DNA of 64,000 nucleotides from Aegicerativicinus sediminis. Lineage in GTDB: Bacteria; Bacteroidota; Bacteroidia; Flavobacteriales; Flavobacteriaceae. Below the pieces are notes generated by a model. That model was not told the DNA's origin. It saw only the letters and a program-made list of their open reading frames with translations, and searched no databases. Positions within the stretch are counted from its first letter, which is position 1; each line of letters opens with the position of its first letter. The stretch lies in contig NZ_CP064295.1 of the NCBI RefSeq assembly GCF_015476115.1, positions 2,102,001-2,166,000 on the forward strand, given 5' to 3'. Shown one piece after another: positions 59,096 to 64,000 of the stretch. The position numbers and the translations under genes were made by a program.

Positions 59096-59764
59096 TCAAG
59101 ATTTTACCCAGCCGCCATCAAGCAAATTCAAAATGCGATTGCCATAAGCGGCGTTGGTTTCAGAGTGCGTAGCCTGTATTATGGTTACACCATCCTTGTT
59201 CAATTCTTTAAAAAGTTCCATGATTTCTTCCCCTTGTTTAGAATTTAGGTTTCCTGTGGGTTCGTCAGCTAATATCAATTTTGGCTTTCCAATCAAAGCC
59301 CTTGCAATTCCAACCAATTGCTGTTGGCCACCACTTAGTTGGGATGGAAATAAATCCTTTTTGCCCACTATGTTGAACCGGTCCAGCATATCGGCTACCA
59401 ATGCCTTTCGTTCTGAAGACTTAATCTTTTTATAGAGTAAAGGTGTTTCTATGTTTTCATAAACGGTGAGTTCATCTATGAGATGATAGGCCTGAAACAC
59501 GAATCCAATATATTCTTTATAGAGATTGGCACGATGTTTTTCCTTCATTTGGTGTACTGGGGTATCTAAAAATGTGTATTCTCCTTCATTGAATGTATCG
59601 AGCATTCCTATGACATTTAACAAAGTAGATTTGCCAGAACCCGAGGGTCCCATAATGGAAATAAATTCACCTTCCTCAACTTTAAAATTGATATCTTTTA
59701 AAAGGAAAATTCGTCGACCACCTGTGGTGACCCATTTGAAAATATTATTTAGTTCTAATAGCAT
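59096..59764 (-). CDS. ABC transporter ATP-binding protein (MacB/LolD type)
   Basis: 222 aa. Walker A GPSGSGKST at 39-47, Q-loop FVFQAYHLIDELT near 88-100, signature LSGGQQQLVGIARAL at 143-157, Walker B LILADEPT at 163-170 and the H-loop QATHSE near 197. In most relatives the signature continues QQQRVAIARA; here R is L and A is G, an uncommon variant. It powers the MacB-like permeases encoded upstream and lies 7 nt after the permease stop. Confidence 0.93.
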   Translation of the reverse strand: MLLELNNIFKWVTTGGRRIFLLKDINFKVEEGEFISIMGPSGSGKSTLLNVIGMLDTFNEGEYTFLDTPVHQMKEKHRANLYKEYIGFVFQAYHLIDELTVYENIETPLLYKKIKSSERKALVADMLDRFNIVGKKDLFPSQLSGGQQQLVGIARALIGKPKLILADEPTGNLNSKQGEEIMELFKELNKDGVTIIQATHSETNAAYGNRILNLLDGGWVKS

Positions 59765-59771
59765 AATTATA

Positions 59772-62162
59772 TTATTCGTTTCTTAAACTTAAAATTGGAT
59801 TTTCTCTCATCGCTTTTACGGCTTGTAATCCAACAGTGATGATTGCGGTTATTAACAATATAGAAGCGGATGCAATAAAAATTAGCCAATTTAATTCGTA
59901 TTTGTAGGCAAAGTTTTGAAGCCAACGTCTGCTGGCTATCCAACCCAAGGGTATTGCAATGGCAGTTGCAATAGATACATAAAGAATGAAACGGCCACTA
60001 ACTGCTTTAAAAATATCTAGTGCGCTGGCGCCTAATACTTTTCTAATCCCTAGTTCTTTAGTGCGTTGTTTTATTAGAAATGCACTCAAGGCAAACAATC
60101 CCATTACAGCAATTAATAGGGCCACAATTGTAAAATAGCCCACTACTTTTTGGATCCGCAGATATTCTGCATATAGCTTTTGAAAATTTTCATTCAGAAA
60201 TGAATAGCGCATCGGGAAATCGGGCTCGATTGTTTCCCAGATATTTTCTATTTGAGCTAACGTATTTTTTGGATTTCCAGAGGACAATCTGGCAATAATT
60301 GCCCCTCCAGAAAGATAACTACAGGCTTCATTACCAATTAGAAACATAGTAGATTGTATAGGTCTATTGACACCTTCCACTTGAAAATCTTTTATAACAC
60401 CAACAATTTCAATCGGCACAGTGTCGCAATGTTGAAAGCGCAAAACTTGCCCAATAGGATTTTCCAACCCCATCTGTTTGGCAGCCGTTTCGTTTATAAT
60501 CGTAGATCGCGTATGTTGATCGTTGTATCGATCATCTAACCATCGTCCTGAAATTAATTTAGCATCAAGGGTTTTAAAATAATCTGTACTTATCTTAACT
60601 TCATTGAATCGCAATGTTTTAGCATCCCAAAGGAGTCGGTTCGAAGTCGTATCGATGTACTTGTCGCCAGGCACCGTTGTGGTTTTAGAAACTGACGAGA
60701 TACCTGCAATTGCAAGTAATTTTTCCCTAGTTAAATCAAAATTTTGTTCCCTGGTATTTTGGGTAGTTTGAATTCTAATTACCTGTTCATCATTAAATCC
60801 TTTGTCCTTGTCTTGCATAAATGAGACCTGTTTATAAATGACAACACTGCAAACTATAAAGAAACCAGAAAGAACAAACTGACCAATAATGAGGACATTT
60901 CGTAGCCCCATACTGCCAACTTTTTGTTTAGTTTGTCCTTTTAATACTTGGATAGGATTATACCTTGAAGCAACAATGGAAGGGTAAAGGCCTGATAAAG
61001 TTGCAACAGCTAAAAGAATACAAAGTATTTGTGCGAATACCCATAATAGGGAACCTTGAAGAAGGGTAAATGAGATATTGAAAACTGTTTTAAACCAAGG
61101 AAGCATAAGAAAGACAAGCAAGGCTGCGATTATTACACTGAGCATTATTTGGAAAAATATGTCCATAAAGAACTTCCAAAACAATTGTAAATTGGCCGAC
61201 CCTAAAATTTTTCTAACGCCAATTTCCTTGGCTTTGCTTATGGAGGCTGCAAGGGACAGATTACTAAAATTAATCGCTCCAGCAAGCAATAAAGAAGCTG
61301 CTAAAATCAATAATATATTTATTACTGGTAGGTTACTATCCCCGCTTTTAGGATTGGTATGTAAGTCCGTAAACCGTTCACTAAATAACGTTTCTGAAGT
61401 TGGTGAAGCCATATACTTTTCATAATCACTTCCCTTTTTTTGGAGGTGGCTCTGAACATAAACTTCATTGATTTTAGTATCTAAATCTTCAAGGGCAATG
61501 TCATCGGTATATTTAATGAATGTTTGAAATGAAAAATTTTGCCAATGATTATTTTGTTTTTCCCATGGAGATCGAAATGCCATTTGGGTATTAAGATAGG
61601 ATGGGGATTCTGGACTTTTCATAACTCCTGTTATTACTCCTTCCAAGGCCCCATATAATTTCACCGTTTCACCAATCGGATTTGTTGTTCCAAAATACTT
61701 CTCTGCCAAGTTTTTACTTATTACCATGGCATTTGGTGCATTCATCACAGTGGATGGGTCGCCCATAATGATCTCATATGGAAACACGTTGAAGAAACTA
61801 GAATCTACTTCTACCAACCCTTTTTGGTAAAGTTTTTTTCCATTGGCCTCAAGAAGTACTTCATAGTCACCCGAGCTAGAAATTCTTGTAGAAGCTTCAA
61901 TACCTGAAATATTTTCTTGAAGAAATTTTCCTAGAATAGCAGGAGTATACCCATTCCATTTAATACCTTCTTCTCCCTGAAGTTCCACCGCATAAACTTT
62001 GTTCAAAGTAGGGTGCCAAATGTCATAGCTTTTTTCATAATTAAGATATAATAGCATTAATATGAAGCCAGCTAGACCGACAGCCAAACCAAGTATATTA
62101 ATTACAGAAAAAGTTTTGTTTCTGTAGGTATTGCGCCAACCTGATTTAAAAAAGTTTATCAT
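59772..62162 (-). CDS. ABC transporter permease (MacB/FtsX family, duplicated core)
   Basis: 796 aa. TM1 near 20-40 (VINILGLAVGLAGFILMLLY), a periplasmic MacB_PCD domain, FtsX-like helices (INILLILAASLLLAGAINFS onward, near 280-420), a second periplasmic domain and a last FtsX core (IVALLIAVMGLFALSAFLIK, QRTKELGIRKVLGASALDIF). The KELGIRKVLGA motif is diagnostic, and the final LSLRNE end is usual for Bacteroidota members. It probably transports an antibiotic, peptide or lipid outward with the TolC partner. A 32-nt gap separates it from the second permease. Confidence 0.92.
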   Translation of the reverse strand: MINFFKSGWRNTYRNKTFSVINILGLAVGLAGFILMLLYLNYEKSYDIWHPTLNKVYAVELQGEEGIKWNGYTPAILGKFLQENISGIEASTRISSSGDYEVLLEANGKKLYQKGLVEVDSSFFNVFPYEIIMGDPSTVMNAPNAMVISKNLAEKYFGTTNPIGETVKLYGALEGVITGVMKSPESPSYLNTQMAFRSPWEKQNNHWQNFSFQTFIKYTDDIALEDLDTKINEVYVQSHLQKKGSDYEKYMASPTSETLFSERFTDLHTNPKSGDSNLPVINILLILAASLLLAGAINFSNLSLAASISKAKEIGVRKILGSANLQLFWKFFMDIFFQIMLSVIIAALLVFLMLPWFKTVFNISFTLLQGSLLWVFAQILCILLAVATLSGLYPSIVASRYNPIQVLKGQTKQKVGSMGLRNVLIIGQFVLSGFFIVCSVVIYKQVSFMQDKDKGFNDEQVIRIQTTQNTREQNFDLTREKLLAIAGISSVSKTTTVPGDKYIDTTSNRLLWDAKTLRFNEVKISTDYFKTLDAKLISGRWLDDRYNDQHTRSTIINETAAKQMGLENPIGQVLRFQHCDTVPIEIVGVIKDFQVEGVNRPIQSTMFLIGNEACSYLSGGAIIARLSSGNPKNTLAQIENIWETIEPDFPMRYSFLNENFQKLYAEYLRIQKVVGYFTIVALLIAVMGLFALSAFLIKQRTKELGIRKVLGASALDIFKAVSGRFILYVSIATAIAIPLGWIASRRWLQNFAYKYELNWLIFIASASILLITAIITVGLQAVKAMRENPILSLRNE

Positions 62163-62194
62163 CTTTTATTTTTAACTCTGTTTGTCTTTTTGGT

Positions 62195-64000
62195 TTATTC
62201 GGTTCTTAAACTTTTAGATGGATTTGCCAATGCGGCCCTAATTGCCCTAAAACTTATGGTGGTTATCGCAATGATTATTGCAACAAGCCCGGTAACAATA
62301 AAAACCCACGGTTTAATACTTATTTTAAAAGCGAAATCCTCTAACCATTTGTACATTGCAAACCATGCGATTGGTATAGCAATAATGAATGCTATAATGA
62401 CAAGTTTTAAAAAGTCTTTGGAAAGCATGGTTACAATATTTGATACGGATGCTCCTAAAACTTTTCTGATGCCAATTTCTTTTGTGCGTTTTTCAGCTAT
62501 AAAGGTTGCCAAACCAAACAGCCCCAAACATGCTATAAGGATAGCAAGGATTGAAAAACTTAATGCTACTTGCCCAACTCGTTGTTCTTCCCTGTACATA
62601 TTCTCAAAAGATTCATCTAAAAATTGGTACTTATAAGGCATTCCTGGAGCCATTTCATGAAAGGTGCTTTCTATTTTATCTAAGACGGGTTGCATATCAT
62701 TGCCAGCCACTTTAAAAGCAACTTTCCATTGGTTGGACCCCAACCTCATAATCAAAGGGAATACATTTTTTCTTAATGACTCATAATTGAAATTCTTTAC
62801 AACACCTATTATTTTATACGGGGCAGGAGTCTCTTCTCCTCGGTAGGTTGCATAAACATTCTGGCCAATTGGGTCATCATATCCGAAAAGCTTGGCAGCT
62901 GTTTCATTTATTATTACAGATGTGGAGTCAGAACCAAAAGAAGGATCGAAATTTCGACCTTTAATAATTTCCATTCCTAAGGTTGGAATATAGTCATAAT
63001 CAACCCTCCAAATCTGAGTATTTACACTATTATCTTGGGTCATAACCGGGTCGGAGGAAACTGTGGTATCACTCCTTGAAGAATTACCTACTGGCAAAAA
63101 TCCTGCAAATGTTGCCGATTTAACGGCACTTAATTTTTCTATTTCATTTTTGAATGCTGTTTGGGAGTTATTCTGCATTCCTTGAAGATCAACTACAACC
63201 ATCTGATCTTTGTTAAAACCGACATTAGAATTGCGAATAAAGGACAGCTGGTTATAAATGACAATGGTTCCTATGATTAATATAATGGATGTTGCAAACT
63301 GAAAAACAACCAATGCACTTCGCAATGTGTTTTCTTTTCCGTTGCTCATTAATTTTCCCTTTAATACAGTTATCGGCTTGAAGGAGGAAAGAAAGAATGC
63401 AGGATATACACCGGCAAAACTTCCTACCACAAATGGGAGTAAAAACAGGATTAGTAAATTGGTAGGCCGCCATAAATAATTGAAAGGTATTTCTTTGCCA
63501 GAAATTTGGTTAAACCAACCTAAGGTTAATAAAACAAGAAGCAAGGCCAATATCATACCGATATATGCCAACAAAATAGATTCAGTTAAAAACTGCCAAA
63601 TCAAAGAAGTTTTGCCCGTTCCCAAAACTTTGCGGACACCTACCTCCTTAGCTCTTCCCTCGGATCTGGCGGTAGACAGGTTCATGAAGTTAACGCATGC
63701 AATTAATAGGATGAATAAAGCCGCTGCAGAGAAAATATAGACGTATTGGATATTTCCATTAGCCTCTAATTCGAAACTTCTTGATGAATGCAAATGGATA
63801 TCAGTCATTGGAATGAGTGAATATTCCAATTTATTACCACTTGCCCTAAATTCGTCAATGCTTTTAACCTCTATAAAAGCTTGAGCTTGGGGAATGATAT
63901 ATTTAGCAATAACTTCCTCGAATTTCTCATTGAATTTTCTATAGTCCACACCCTGTTGAAGCACCACATAGGTTTGAAAATTATGACTCAAAAAGGTGCC
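62195..64000 (-). CDS. ABC transporter permease (MacB/FtsX family), N-terminus beyond the window
   Basis: About 601 codons are inside the window. The frame continues open to the last base (TTG at 63991 is internal, preceded by Gly-Thr-Phe), so the gene starts outside. Two FtsX cores are visible: RAKEVGVRKVLGTGKTSLIW and KRTKEIGIRKVLGASVSNIV, with helices AAALFILLIACVNFMNLS and LSILAILIACLGLFGLA. It ends SLRTE. It is a paralogue of the downstream permease, and tandem MacB-like permeases with one ATPase are usual in Bacteroidota. Confidence 0.92.
   Translation of the reverse strand, partial: GTFLSHNFQTYVVLQQGVDYRKFNEKFEEVIAKYIIPQAQAFIEVKSIDEFRASGNKLEYSLIPMTDIHLHSSRSFELEANGNIQYVYIFSAAALFILLIACVNFMNLSTARSEGRAKEVGVRKVLGTGKTSLIWQFLTESILLAYIGMILALLLVLLTLGWFNQISGKEIPFNYLWRPTNLLILFLLPFVVGSFAGVYPAFFLSSFKPITVLKGKLMSNGKENTLRSALVVFQFATSIILIIGTIVIYNQLSFIRNSNVGFNKDQMVVVDLQGMQNNSQTAFKNEIEKLSAVKSATFAGFLPVGNSSRSDTTVSSDPVMTQDNSVNTQIWRVDYDYIPTLGMEIIKGRNFDPSFGSDSTSVIINETAAKLFGYDDPIGQNVYATYRGEETPAPYKIIGVVKNFNYESLRKNVFPLIMRLGSNQWKVAFKVAGNDMQPVLDKIESTFHEMAPGMPYKYQFLDESFENMYREEQRVGQVALSFSILAILIACLGLFGLATFIAEKRTKEIGIRKVLGASVSNIVTMLSKDFLKLVIIAFIIAIPIAWFAMYKWLEDFAFKISIKPWVFIVTGLVAIIIAITTISFRAIRAALANPSKSLRTE

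Overview
The window is AT-rich DNA from a member of the Bacteroidota, most likely a marine Flavobacteriaceae. The support is: repeated promoters of the Bacteroidota type (TTTG, 18-19 nt, TAnnTTTG), BlaI/M56 sensor pairs with TonB-like or plug-like tails, a standalone plug-like protein, sulfatases with a SUMF1-type activator, the DUF4407, DUF4230 and DUF885 families, and frequent TTG or GTG starts. The genus cannot be read from the sequence. No rRNA, CRISPR array, transposase or prophage gene was seen.

Region 1 (1-18.0 kb, + strand) is an exopolysaccharide/capsule locus. It has a truncated GT2 gene at the edge, GT2 and GT4 glycosyltransferases, two acyltransferases (one WcaF-like), two sulfotransferases, a Wzy-like polymerase and a decayed GT2 remnant. 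It ends with a WecA/MraY-like initiating transferase, a Wza-like export lipoprotein and a Wzc-type tyrosine autokinase. The sulfotransferases suggest a sulfated polymer.

Region 2 (18.0-25.7 kb) is regulatory. A 58-aa exported peptide precedes a TPR histidine kinase and response regulator. Just downstream lie a 22-bp-spaced direct repeat, a -7 box and a terminator that outline a small RNA. After a DUF456 gene comes a BlaI/M56-sensor operon with a TPR protein and a lipoprotein that is a free copy of the sensor's TonB-like tail.

Region 3 (25.7-38.4 kb) is mixed: outer-membrane proteins, a membrane glycosyltransferase, ruvC, hemW, DUF4230, YjbR, a DUF885 lipoprotein, a STAS protein, DUF4407, a second BlaI/M56 pair whose operators contain both promoter boxes, an M20 peptidase and tRNA-Leu(TAG). 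A 31-aa membrane ORF with its own consensus promoter lies beside the tRNA on the opposite strand.

Region 4 (38.9-49.1 kb, + strand) holds an ECF sigma factor operon with a tandem plug-like protein, a GMC oxidoreductase with its Tat-signal small subunit and an FGE-type lipoprotein, then a run of envelope proteins (DUF481, FadL-like, DUF502, BamA/TamA-like).

Region 5 (49.5-57.1 kb) is a sulfatase cassette: sulfatase, sulfatase, HAD phosphatase lipoprotein, sulfatase, then two outer-membrane proteins. Two copies of a hairpin element with compensatory base changes flank the HAD gene. The following 560-bp gap holds three successive [-7 box, about 80-160 nt, strong terminator] units, best read as a tandem small-RNA cluster. 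Region 6 (57.7-64 kb, - strand) is a TolC / ABC ATPase / two FtsX-like permeases export operon that runs off the window edge.
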